The notes below the pieces were generated by a model, which searched no databases, was not told the DNA's origin, and was given only the letters and a program-made list of their open reading frames with translations. The position numbers were made by a program, and so were the translations under genes. Source: CALDTK01 sp963837005 (GTDB lineage Bacteria > Bacteroidota > Bacteroidia > Chitinophagales > Saprospiraceae). Taken from it: DNA of 64,000 nt. The stretch covers positions 323,283 to 387,282 of the forward strand of contig CAWIMC010000022.1 of assembly GCA_963837005.1 (NCBI GenBank), read 5' to 3'. Below, piece after piece: positions 28,464-37,341 of the stretch. Positions within the stretch are counted from its first letter, which is position 1. Each line of letters opens with the position of its first letter.

Positions 28464-29122
28464 ATGAAAACCTTCCTCACCACCGCCTTCGCTCTCCTTC
28501 TCGCCACCGCCACCGCCACGCAGGTTTTGGCGCAAGCCGCCTGGGAAGCCCCGCTGCGCTCACAGATCGAGCAGTCGAGCCTCCTGAATGACGGCGACGA
28601 CCTAACGCCGATCACCGCCACCACCGAACGCATCGCGGCCGCTGATCCGACCGCGTGGATGCCAAACTACTACGCCGCCCACTTCAACCTCCTCAAGCAC
28701 TGGATGGCTGGTGAGGACGGCTGCAAGCCCTGCATCGAGAAGACCGACGCCTTCCTCACCAAGGCCGAGGCCGCGCAAGCCAACAACTCGGAGGTCATGA
28801 CCCTGCGCGCCAGCTACTACCAGGCCATGCTCGGGATGCACCCGATGCGCGCACCCTACTACGGACCGAAGGCCAGCTCCCTACTTGAGGCCGCCATAAA
28901 GGCCGACCCGACCAACCCCCGCGCCGCTTCGCTGATGGGCCAGAACCTGTCCTACACGCCGAGCATGTTCGGCGGCGGGATGGACAAGGCCAAGCCCTAC
29001 TTCGCGCAGGCCGTGAACTCTTCGATGCCGAGGCAGCCAATGTGGAGCGCAGCCCATTACTCCCGACCTGGGGCGCTGGGCGCGCAAAGGCCTTGAACGC
29101 GAAGGCGCTGGCGAGCAAGTGA
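28464..29122 (+). CDS. Exported TPR-like protein, C-terminal frameshift
   Basis: Signal peptide MKTFLTTAFALLLATATATQ, then VLAQA encoded by a C variant of the iterated motif (28523-28538). The mature part is a helical repeat protein with conserved-looking stretches WMPNYYAAHFNLLKHWMAGE, LRASYYQAMLGMHPMRAPYY and ADPTNPRAASLMGQNLSYTP. The frame as read ends at 29096, but a one-base change near 29010 gives ELFDAEAANVERSPLLPTWG and a stop at 29122, a smoother C-terminus. Similar tetratricopeptide proteins are common in Bacteroidota. It lies between two inverted arrays of the same family. Confidence 0.72.
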
Positions 29123-29130
29123 AAGGCAGG

Positions 29131-29393
29131 GCGCTACGCTAGATGGGCGCTACGCTAAATGGGCGCTACGCTAGATGGGCGCTACGCTAATTGGGCGCTA
29201 CGCTAATTGGGCGCTACGCTAAATGGGCGCTACGCTAAATGGGCCTTTCGAGCGTGCCGTACGGACGTTGCACGAGACGAAAGCACAGCCCATCTAGGCG
29301 AAGCCGCCCAACTAGGCCGTAGGCCACCCATCTAGGCGAAGCCGCCCAACTAGGCCGAAGGCCGCCCATCTAGGCGAAGCCGCCCATCTAGCA
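29131..29393. repeat. Intergenic inverted array B (TAGTTGGGCG family)
   Basis: The left arm (29131-29243) has seven units of the form GCGCTACGCTARWTGG. The centre (29244-29291) reads CTTTCGAGCGTGC, then GCACGAGACGAAAG, with a self-complementary stem. The right arm (29292-29393) has units with CCCAACTAG or CCCATCTAG separated by GGCGAAGCC or GGCCGAAGGCC palindromes. It is homologous to arrays A and C in core and centre but differs in the spacers. Confidence 0.85.
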
Positions 29394-29429
29394 CGCGCAG
29401 CGAGCGCCCTCATTCCCCTTACCTTGCCC

Positions 29430-30647
29430 ATGAACACCTACACTACCACCGCCATCGCCCTCCCGCCGCATACCACCGCCCCGCAGGCCAGCGACTCCGC
29501 CGTGGCACCGCGGCGCGGCTTCCGCTTTCGGTTTTCCATCGACGAGGACACTCCCTTCTGGCAGGCGGCCCTAAGTGCCTTCATAGGGTCGGTCGGGATC
29601 AACGTGGTGCTGTTGCTGACCAGCGGCGAGTTGTTAGGGCCTTGGGATGCGAAATTCGCCTTCAACCTAAGTATTGGCACCGCGATCGCCGGCTCGCTGT
29701 GGTTGTTTGGCGCGATGCTCAACGCGCGCTTCCTGCCGCGCTACATCGACTGGCTCAGGCAGCCCTGGCGGGCGCTGTCGCTGTCGCTGCTGGCCAACGT
29801 CGTCGGGGTCGTCGTGATCGTGACCGTGATCTACTTCGTGTTCTTCTTCGGGATTCAAGGTTGGCCTTGGGAAAAATTCTTGCGTGCGCTGCGGCCCGGA
29901 AACTACGTCTTCTCGACGCTGATCACCCTCGTCATCACGACCATCTACCAGGCAGCCTACTTCCTGAGCATCTGGAAGGCGGCGCTGATTCAGCAGGAGC
30001 AGCTCAAGACGGCCAACCTGACCGCCAAATACGAGGTCCTCAACGCACAGGTCAATCCGCACTTCCTGTTCAATTCGCTCAACGTATTATCTGCCCTCGT
30101 CAAGCGCGATCCCGACGCGGCCGAGGGCTTTATTCGAGGACTCAGCGAGGTCTACCGCTACGTGCTCGACGTACGTGGGGAGCAGCTCGTGTCGCTCGAG
30201 CGGGAGTTGCACGCCCTCGAGGCCTACAATCACTTGGTACTCCTACGTTTTGGCGAAAGCCGCCTCCGCATCGACGTCGCTATCGAGCCACAACCTGGCG
30301 ATCTCGTCGTGCCGCTCGCCCTGCAGATGCTGATCGAGAACGCCGTCAAGCACAACGGGGCGACACGCAAAAATCCCCTCTCGATCGAGGTCTTCCGCGA
30401 CGGGGGGCAGCTCGTGATTCGCAACAACAAGGTGCCGCTTTTCGAGGAGGTCGAGAGCCGCGGCATCGGGCTCGCCAACATCCGCGAGCGCTACGGGCTG
30501 GCGCTCGGAGAGGACGTCGTCATCGAGGACGGCGACGGGGTCTACACGGTGCGCCTGCCCCTGGTGCGCGCCAGCGCAAGGCCTAGCGACCGATCCGCGC
30601 AAGTCCCGCCTTTGCCTGTTGGTGCAGGTCTGGCGCGTACTCGCTAG
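29430..30647 (+). CDS. LytS-type sensor histidine kinase, orphan
   Basis: 405 residues from the ATG at 29430. Four membrane helices (about 45-175) precede a short coiled stretch (IQQEQLKTANLTAKYEVLNA) and the His_kinase domain with the phosphorylated histidine in NPHFLFNSLN, then a HATPase with MLIENAVKHNGATR and SRGIGLANIRERYGL. In Bacteroidota this type normally sits next to a LytTR regulator, but the next gene is unrelated and on the other strand. The last ~20 residues are low quality and overlap the converging gene by 65 bases, so the natural stop may be slightly earlier. A perfect iterated motif lies at 30247-30261. Confidence 0.88.
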   Translation: MNTYTTTAIALPPHTTAPQASDSAVAPRRGFRFRFSIDEDTPFWQAALSAFIGSVGINVVLLLTSGELLGPWDAKFAFNLSIGTAIAGSLWLFGAMLNARFLPRYIDWLRQPWRALSLSLLANVVGVVVIVTVIYFVFFFGIQGWPWEKFLRALRPGNYVFSTLITLVITTIYQAAYFLSIWKAALIQQEQLKTANLTAKYEVLNAQVNPHFLFNSLNVLSALVKRDPDAAEGFIRGLSEVYRYVLDVRGEQLVSLERELHALEAYNHLVLLRFGESRLRIDVAIEPQPGDLVVPLALQMLIENAVKHNGATRKNPLSIEVFRDGGQLVIRNNKVPLFEEVESRGIGLANIRERYGLALGEDVVIEDGDGVYTVRLPLVRASARPSDRSAQVPPLPVGAGLARTR

Positions 30648-32079
30648 GCTCCATCTGGAGGGCCATCTGATACCAGGCCCTAGCAGAACTTTTGTCCTTC
30701 TGGTGCTCGGCGATTACGCCTAGCTCCACGGCGGACTTGCAGGCGTAGTACGGCGGCTCGTTGCGGCCCAGCGCGATGGCGGTCTTGTAGCGGGCCTTGG
30801 CCACCTCTACCTGGCCTCGCTTGTCGGCGATACGAGCGCCGCGGTACGGGAACTCGATGCGCTGCTCGGGACTCAGCAAGCCCTCGATCGTCTTCGAGAT
30901 GGCGAGTTCGGCGCGGTCGTAGTAGCCCCCGTCGAAGAGCAAGCGTGCGCGAAGGAGGTCGACGTTCGGGACGAGGTTTTTTTCGGCCTCGCGAAGGGCA
31001 CTCTTGTCGCTACCGACTACATCGTTGCCGCTGGTTCGGACCTTGGCCATGTAACTCTTGTAGCCAGCCACATCACGGGCCAACAACTGGTGCCAGGCCA
31101 ACTTTTGGTAAGCCTCCTTGACGAAGTTGCCAGCCGGTTTGCGCTTGACATAACTGCGCAGGTAGATGGGGGCCTGGTCGGAGAGCTTTCGTTGCAGACA
31201 AACGCCGTGCATGAAGTCGAGGTACGGGAAGGGGTGGTAGCGCGGCGAGTGCGGCCGCTTGCTGAGCAGGCGAATGGCCTCGTCGTTGCGACCGGACTGC
31301 ATGGCCATATTGGCCATCACGAAGACGCCTAAGAGGCTTCGACTTTCGTCAAAACCCGCCGCGCGGATCTTGCTCCAGGCTTCATTCTCTTCGCGCTCGA
31401 GGTGCAGCAGGAGGAAGGCGTACAGGGCGGTGGTCTCCTGGAGAAACGGCGACTTGTCGCGGCGCTGCTGCGCAAGCACGCGTTCGAGGTTGCGCTTGCC
31501 GCCGGCCAGGTTGCCCTCCATCCCGGTGATGAGTTCGAGGCCCCACTGGTAGCCGCTCGGGACGGTGGCTACGGCCGCCTGGAGCAGGCCCATCTCCTTG
31601 CGGGACAGCTCGAAGGTCGGGTGCTCCCTGATGTTCTGCTCCAAGAGCTTGTAGGCCTTGCGCGCCTCCCGCATCGTGGTGAGGTACTCGCCGAACTTGA
31701 GCCGTGCCAGGGCCCAGTGCAGCATGATGTTGGCCTGGGTGTACAGGTGGTACGGCGAGTCTTTCGGCCCGTCGCGGAGGCGATTGAGGCGCTCGGCGTA
31801 GGCCTTCTCGAGTTTGGCGAAAGCCTTCGGGTCCTCGTCAATGTAAACCTCGAAGAAGTCGGCGTAGTCCTCCAGCCATACGGCGACCAAGTTCTCCGGG
31901 TCGCGTGCCTGAATGGCCTTGAGTTGCGCACGCCCCTCGCCGAGCCGCAGCTCGAGGATGGTCTCGTAGGCGGCGACGCACTCCGCGTTGAAGTCATAGC
32001 GCAGGGCAGCGCACAGCGACGTGACCCCACCGCCCACGGTGAGGAGAGCGATGAGCAGGAGGGCTCGTAGGTTGGTCAA
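30583..32079 (-). CDS. Exported TPR-repeat protein of unknown function
   Basis: About 498 residues. The frame is open to 32253, overlapping the zinc-ribbon gene, but the signal-like segment NLRALLLIALLTVGGGVTSL supports a TTG start near 32079. The chain is almost entirely helical repeats (for example FAKLEKAYAERLNRLRDGPK, KYKTAIALGRNEPPYY-type motifs near the end). A family often annotated as DUF with TPRs in Bacteroidota matches this layout, but I cannot name it. It lies 38 bases downstream of the zinc-ribbon gene and 254 residues after Nif3, so the three may form one minus-strand transcript. Confidence 0.72.
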   Translation of the reverse strand: MTNLRALLLIALLTVGGGVTSLCAALRYDFNAECVAAYETILELRLGEGRAQLKAIQARDPENLVAVWLEDYADFFEVYIDEDPKAFAKLEKAYAERLNRLRDGPKDSPYHLYTQANIMLHWALARLKFGEYLTTMREARKAYKLLEQNIREHPTFELSRKEMGLLQAAVATVPSGYQWGLELITGMEGNLAGGKRNLERVLAQQRRDKSPFLQETTALYAFLLLHLEREENEAWSKIRAAGFDESRSLLGVFVMANMAMQSGRNDEAIRLLSKRPHSPRYHPFPYLDFMHGVCLQRKLSDQAPIYLRSYVKRKPAGNFVKEAYQKLAWHQLLARDVAGYKSYMAKVRTSGNDVVGSDKSALREAEKNLVPNVDLLRARLLFDGGYYDRAELAISKTIEGLLSPEQRIEFPYRGARIADKRGQVEVAKARYKTAIALGRNEPPYYACKSAVELGVIAEHQKDKSSARAWYQMALQMEPSEYAPDLHQQAKAGLARIGR

Positions 32080-32117
32080 GGTCTGGGACAGGTCGGCTGG
32101 TGCGAGCGGGAGGGAGC

Positions 32118-32882
32118 CTAAGCCTCCGCCGCTGCGGCGCTCGGGTTCATGATCTCCTCGTCGACGAGGATGCGGCCGCAGTGCTCGCAGGCAATGATCT
32201 TCTTGTGCATTCCGATCTCGAGGCGCGTCTGTGGCGGCACATTGTTGAAGCATCCGCCGCAGCTCTCGCGCTCGGTGCCGACCACGGCCTGGCCGTTGCG
32301 GTACGATCCGCGGATCTTTATATAGGCCTTGAGGAGGCGCTCTTCGATGTTTTTGCGGGCCGCGTCGGACTGCTTCTGGAGTTTCTTCTCCTCCTTTTCG
32401 GTCTTGGCGACGATTTTCTCGAGTTCGACCTTTTTGCGGTCGAGGTCGGCGTTGCGGCCCGTGAGCCGCTCAGTGGCGGTGTCGAGGGTGGACTGCTTGG
32501 CCTCGCGGGCGACGCCGAGTTCGCCGAGGCGCTTCTCGGAAAGCTGGATGTCGAGGTTCTGGAGTTCGATCTCCTTCTGGAGGGCTTCGTACTCGCGGTT
32601 GTTTTTGACCTCGTCCATCTGGCGCTGGTACTTCTCGATAGCGGTCTTTGCGTCGGCGATGAGGCCCGTGAGGCGCTTGGTCTGGTCGTCGGTCTCGGTG
32701 ACGGAGGTTTGAAGGCGCTCGATGCGCTTATTGAGACCGGCGATCTCGTCTTCGAGGTCGGAGACTTCCATCGGGAGTTCGCCCTTGAGGACCTGGATGT
32801 CGTCGAGGGTGGAGTCGATGAGTTGGAGTTCGTAGAGGCGGCGGAGCTTGTCGGCGACGGTGATTTCTTGGGTGGCGGCCAT
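32118..32882 (-). CDS. Coiled-coil protein with C4-type zinc ribbon
   Basis: 254 residues. A long charged coiled coil (about 10-190, rich in Glu, Lys and Leu) leads to a C-terminal zinc ribbon with C-x2-C (ESCGGCFNNVPP) and, 25 residues on, C-x2-C (IIACEHCGRIL). This is the CT398/zf-RING_7 family that Bacteroidota encode directly after the Nif3-like gene, exactly as here (19-base gap). The molecular role is unsettled; a nucleic-acid or protein scaffold role has been suggested for relatives. Confidence 0.93.
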   Translation of the reverse strand: MAATQEITVADKLRRLYELQLIDSTLDDIQVLKGELPMEVSDLEDEIAGLNKRIERLQTSVTETDDQTKRLTGLIADAKTAIEKYQRQMDEVKNNREYEALQKEIELQNLDIQLSEKRLGELGVAREAKQSTLDTATERLTGRNADLDRKKVELEKIVAKTEKEEKKLQKQSDAARKNIEERLLKAYIKIRGSYRNGQAVVGTERESCGGCFNNVPPQTRLEIGMHKKIIACEHCGRILVDEEIMNPSAAAAEA

Positions 32883-32901
32883 AGCGAGAGTGGGCGGAGG
32901 T

Positions 32902-34023
32902 TTAGTGGGAGGGTGCCGTAGGGACGTAAAAACGCACGGGATTCGTATCCCGGCTCGTCATTCGGGCCGCAAAGGTATCGAATTGGCGCGATATCGTTTC
33001 GTAGAGTAGGTCGATCGTAAAGCGCTCGGATTCGTAGTGGCCGATGTCGCACACGACGATGCGGTTGTCGGCGTCGAAGAACTCGTGGTACTTGAAGTCC
33101 GCCGTCACGAAGGCCTGCGCCCCGGAGCCGATCGCGGCCTTCAACAAGCTACTCCCGCTGCCGCCGCAGAGGGCGACGCGCTCGATGTGCTCGCCGGTCG
33201 GCTCGGTGACGCGCAGGGCGTCGACGTCCATCGCGTCGCAGAGGTAGTCGAGCCACTCGGCATAGCGCATCGGGGCGGGCAGGGTCCCGACGGCACCCAT
33301 CCCGAAGTCGGGGTGCGCAGCCTCGACGTGGTAGAGGTCGTAGGCCATCTCTTCGTAGGGGTGGGCTGTTTTGGCGGCAGCGAGTACGGCTTTCGCCAAA
33401 ACTCGCGGCACCAGCACTTCGAGCTTGTCCTCGGCGACGCGTTCCAGGTCCCCGACGCGCCCGATGCTCGGGGAGGCCCCCTCCTGCGGCCGGAATGTCC
33501 CCTCGCCGGGGGTCCTGAACGACGCCTGGTCATAGTTGCCGATGCGCCCGGCCCCGGCGTCGAACATGGCGTGCGCCACGGCCTCGGTCGCCTCTCGGGG
33601 GATGTAGACGGCGAGTTTGCTGAGGGTGTTGGGCAGAGGCTGTAGCACCGTCACGTCCTGCAGGCCGAGCCTCCGCGCGATGCGCCCGTTGACGCCCTGC
33701 GCGAGGACGCTGTCGAGGTTGGTGTGGATGGCGTAGATGGCGACGCGCGCCCGGATCGCCGCCAGGACGGTGCGCTCGACGTAGGTTTTGCCGGTAAGGC
33801 TCTTGAGACCCCCGAAGATGATCGGGTGGTGGGCGACAATAACGTTGCAACCGGTCTCGATGGCCTCCTCGACAGTAGTCTCGAGGCAGTCGAGTGTAAC
33901 GAGGACGCCGGTGATGATGGTGTTGGGCTCACCGACCAACAAGCCACTGTTGTCGTAGGGGGCCTGGAGGGCGGGGGGCGCGAGGGCCTCGAGGAAGGTG
34001 GTGAGTTGGGAAAGGCGGGTCAT
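32902..34023 (-). CDS. Nif3-like dinuclear metal-centre hexameric protein (GTP cyclohydrolase 1 type 2 family)
   Basis: 373 residues, the long form with an inserted PII-like domain (about 130-245, PNTLSKLAVYIPREATEAVA). Metal ligands are visible in VIVAHHPIIFGGLK, AIYAIHTNLDS and near the C-terminus GHYESERF. The N-terminus (LTTFLEALAPPALQAPYDNS) is typical. The hexamer binds two metal ions per subunit; its substrate is not established despite the cyclohydrolase name. It heads a minus-strand pair with the zinc-ribbon protein. Iterated motifs occur at 33388-33402. Confidence 0.93.
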   Translation of the reverse strand: MTRLSQLTTFLEALAPPALQAPYDNSGLLVGEPNTIITGVLVTLDCLETTVEEAIETGCNVIVAHHPIIFGGLKSLTGKTYVERTVLAAIRARVAIYAIHTNLDSVLAQGVNGRIARRLGLQDVTVLQPLPNTLSKLAVYIPREATEAVAHAMFDAGAGRIGNYDQASFRTPGEGTFRPQEGASPSIGRVGDLERVAEDKLEVLVPRVLAKAVLAAAKTAHPYEEMAYDLYHVEAAHPDFGMGAVGTLPAPMRYAEWLDYLCDAMDVDALRVTEPTGEHIERVALCGGSGSSLLKAAIGSGAQAFVTADFKYHEFFDADNRIVVCDIGHYESERFTIDLLYETISRQFDTFAARMTSRDTNPVRFYVPTAPSH

Positions 34024-34029
34024 GGGGGG

Positions 34030-34304
34030 AAGGTAGATGGGCGCTTTGGTGGTTGGGCGCTTTGCTAGTTGGGCGCTATGCTATTTGGGCGCTACGCTAA
34101 TTGGGCGCTACGCTAGTTGGGCGCTACGCTAGTTGGGCGCTACGCTAATTGGGCGCTACCATCGTGCCGTAAGGACGTTGCACGAGTCGATAGTACAGCC
34201 CAACTAGGCCATAGGCCGCCCAACTAGGCCATAGGCCGTCCAACTAGGCCATAGGCCGCCCAATTAGGCCGTAGGCCGCCCAATTAGCTTGCGAAGCAGT
34301 CGCC
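34030..34304. repeat. Intergenic inverted array C (TAGTTGGGCG family)
   Basis: The left arm (34030-34158) has about eight units built as GGGCGCTACGCTAGTT. The centre (34159-34198) contains ATCGTGC, GGACGTTGCACGAG and CGATAGTAC and is nearly identical to the centre of array B. The right arm (34199-34300) has four CCCAACTAG or CCCAATTAG units separated by GGCCATAGGCC palindromes. It fills the gap between the Nif3 start and the PhoD stop, both minus-strand genes, and ends on the phosphatase stop codon. Confidence 0.85.
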
Positions 34305-35636
34305 CTAGTCCAACTTCCGCTCCCACAGCATCTTCCCCGTCTTGTCATACACCCGTAGCGTAATGGTGCGCGCGGTACGCGGCCCCGACAGCGTCACGGT
34401 GCCGAAGTTGTGGACGCCGACGTGGGTGCCGTCGACGCGGTTGTCGTTGGCCTCGCCCTTGCTGCGATCGCCGGTCGCGCCGGCGGTGAGGGGACTGGCC
34501 GTAAAGTCGTAGAGGGTCGTCTCGCCGAGCTGAAGGCGGCTGAGTTCAGAGTGGTGCCGGTCGCCGGTGAGGAAGATGACGTTGTCGAGGCCCTCGGCGA
34601 CGATGCGGGCGAGGAGCTGCTCGCGCTCGACGTGGTGGGCGGCGGCGTAGTTCTCGAACACGGGGGCCGAGTTGAGCACCTGGTTGCCGATGGCGACAAA
34701 CTTGAAGCGCGCCGGACTCGACACCAGCGCGTCGATGAGCCAGTCGACCTGGTTTTGGCCGAGCAGCGGCATCGGGTCGCAGGTTTTGCAGTGGTTCGGC
34801 GCGCGGAAAGTGCGGTCGTCGAGCAGGAAGAACTCGGCATCGCCGTAGACGAAGCTGGTGCCGATGCCAGGGTGGAGCTGTGGGTGTTTGGTGGGCGGGT
34901 TGGCCCAGAAGAGGTCAAAGGCCTCACGCGACCAGTCCTTGTGGACGTAGCTGCGGTCGGAGTCGTTGGGGCCGTAGTCGTGGTCGTCGAGGATGGCATA
35001 GTGGTGCACGTTGCGGAGCAGGCCTTGTAGTTCGGGCACCGCCCGCGAGTGCGAGTACCGGTGTAGCACGCCTCCGCGGGTGTCGAAGTCGCCGGTCCGC
35101 ATGTAGATGTTGTCGCCGAGCCAGAGCATGAAGTCGGGCCGCAGGCTATCGATGGTCTGAAATATGCCATACTCCCCGCCGTAGGGCGTGCCCGGTCGGT
35201 CGAAGGCCGGTTCATTGGCGTAGTAGCAACTCCCGAGCGCGAAGGTGACCGTCGGTGGGTCGGTGCGGTACTCCCAGATGGCTTGGGACTTAAAGCGCAG
35301 GGGCCGCGTGGTGGCCAGCGCACGTCCGTCCATGAGGATTTGGTACTCGTACGTCGTGCCCGGCATCAACGAGTCGGCCCTCAATGTGGCACAGTAGGCG
35401 GTGGCGCTGTCGGTTTTGGCGAAAGCCGAATAATGCAAGTCCCGGATGTCGGACGTAGGCCAGTAGCGCAGCCGCACCTCGGTCGCGCCATCGGTCTGCA
35501 CCCAGACGGCTACCTCGCGCATGGTGTTGTAGCCGAGCATCGGTCCGGAGCGGAGGAGGGCTTGCGCCAAAACTTGCGACGGGAGGGCCACGCTGGCGAT
35601 AACGCCGAGGGCGAGCAGGAGAGGGCGGAAGGACAT
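34305..35636 (-). CDS. PhoD-family alkaline phosphatase/phosphodiesterase
   Basis: 443 residues with a signal peptide ending LPSQVLAQ (encoded with a variant iterated motif at 35559-35573). A fibronectin-like N-terminal domain precedes the metallophosphoesterase core: LGSCYYANEP, FMLWLGDNIYMR, HYAILDDHDYGPNDSD, FLLDDRTFRA and LTGDRHHSEL hold the Asp, Asn and His metal ligands. It would hydrolyse phosphate mono- or diesters outside the cytoplasm using calcium and iron in characterised members. A perfect iterated motif lies at 35412-35427. It is flanked by inverted arrays on both sides. Confidence 0.92.
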   Translation of the reverse strand: MSFRPLLLALGVIASVALPSQVLAQALLRSGPMLGYNTMREVAVWVQTDGATEVRLRYWPTSDIRDLHYSAFAKTDSATAYCATLRADSLMPGTTYEYQILMDGRALATTRPLRFKSQAIWEYRTDPPTVTFALGSCYYANEPAFDRPGTPYGGEYGIFQTIDSLRPDFMLWLGDNIYMRTGDFDTRGGVLHRYSHSRAVPELQGLLRNVHHYAILDDHDYGPNDSDRSYVHKDWSREAFDLFWANPPTKHPQLHPGIGTSFVYGDAEFFLLDDRTFRAPNHCKTCDPMPLLGQNQVDWLIDALVSSPARFKFVAIGNQVLNSAPVFENYAAAHHVEREQLLARIVAEGLDNVIFLTGDRHHSELSRLQLGETTLYDFTASPLTAGATGDRSKGEANDNRVDGTHVGVHNFGTVTLSGPRTARTITLRVYDKTGKMLWERKLD

Positions 35637-35649
35637 GGGGGCGAAGGTA

Positions 35650-36032
35650 AGAGGTGACGCTACGCGCTGGTTGTGACGCGCTACGCGCTGGTTGTGACGG
35701 CCTGCGGCCTGGTTGTGACGGCCTGCGGCCTGGTTGTGACGGCCTGCGGCCTGGTTGTGACGCTACCGCTTTACGACGCGCGCACGACGCGTGCAGCACG
35801 TTACGCATTGCGGACCCTTCGCATCGTGAAGCGGTAGCGTCACAATCAGCGCGTAGCGCGTCACAACCAGCGTAGCGTCACAACCAGCGTAGCGTCACAA
35901 CCAGCGCAGCGTCACAACCAGCGAGCAGCACGTCACGCACTGCGGCCCCTTCGCATCGTGAAGCGGTAGCGTCACAATCAGCGCGTAGCGCGTCACAACC
36001 AGCGTAGCGTCACAACCAGCGGCGAAGCCGCG

Positions 36033-36040
<8 letters not shown>
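35650..36040. repeat. Intergenic inverted array D (TGGTTGTGACG family)
   Basis: It has the same architecture as arrays A to C with a different core. The left arm (35652-35765) repeats TGGTTGTGACG with the spacers GCTACGCGC and GCCTGCGGC. The centre (about 35760-35845) forms a stem between GCTACCGCTT and AAGCGGTAGC. The right arm (35845-36036) repeats CGTCACAACCAG with GCGTAGCGC-type spacers. The right half of the centre is repeated at 35924-35967. The array lies between the PhoD gene and the pyrophosphatase gene, both minus strand. Confidence 0.85.
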
Positions 36041-36702
<662 letters not shown>

Positions 36703-36787
36703 TTAAAACAAAAAGTGTGCAATAGAAGACGGTTGGTAGTCTTACTACCGAAGCCTGGTGCAAATGTCGCCCCAGAATCGAATCGAA

Positions 36788-37060
36788 ATGGCCGCCACAC
36801 AACATCTCCACTACGCTACCAATCACCAGCCCGCGATCGTCATCGCTGGACTTCTCGATAATCCCTTGGCCCTCGACCTCCTCGAACGCCTTCAGCAACA
36901 GTCCCTCACCCTGGCGCAACTGAACCTCAACCCCGAGCAGACCATCCTGCTCCGGCGCCTGCGCCAACTCAACCTCCTGCTCGCCTACGAGATCGGCGGC
37001 GTGATAAAGTACCGCGCCAACCGCTACCCGCCAGCCGTCAGGCAAGCGCTAGCTGCATAG
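36788..37060 (+). CDS. Small winged-helix-like protein
   Basis: About 90 residues from the ATG at 36788 (100 if an earlier in-frame start at 36758 is used). The pattern NPLALDLLERLQQQSLTLAQ, then LNLNPEQTILLRRLRQLNLL and LAYEIGGVIKYRANRYPPAV looks like an ArsR/MarR-type winged helix: recognition helix, then a short beta hairpin. No metal-binding cysteines are seen. A transcription-regulatory role is inferred only. It diverges from the pyrophosphatase gene with a short AT-rich gap that includes AAAACAAAAAG. Confidence 0.6.
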   Translation: MAATQHLHYATNHQPAIVIAGLLDNPLALDLLERLQQQSLTLAQLNLNPEQTILLRRLRQLNLLLAYEIGGVIKYRANRYPPAVRQALAA

Positions 37061-37341
37061 TAGAAGTTTGGCACAGCCCTGCCTGGCAGCTCGTTTTGCT
37101 AAGTCGGCGCTCCGTCTGTCGTTCTGTCGAACAGTGCAAAGTGGTCAGCTTTCGCCAAAACGTGCGTTGCGTGGAATATCTCCAGGCCACCTCTTGCACA
37201 GCTCCCAACAGGCGGTAGCCAAAACAACAGCGCCGCGCAGCTGGCTCCGCGCGGTCCCCCCATTAGAAATTGTCAACGAAGAATCCAAAATTGCGCAACG
37301 CCCTGTAACATCTCCTGCCCTGCCCCGTCTTGCCCCCGACC
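37061..37341. promoter_or_regulatory. Leader of the sigma-factor operon
   Basis: A 281-base gap before the ECF sigma gene. It contains one perfect iterated motif (37148-37161) and the relatively AT-rich stretch 37262-37300, a plausible promoter site. No frame here is convincing. Confidence 0.4.

Noticed and set aside
32100..32921. 273-codon Leu/Glu-rich plus-strand frame
   Set aside because: Exact shadow of the coiled-coil zinc-ribbon gene; the repetitive composition mirrors the coiled-coil codons.
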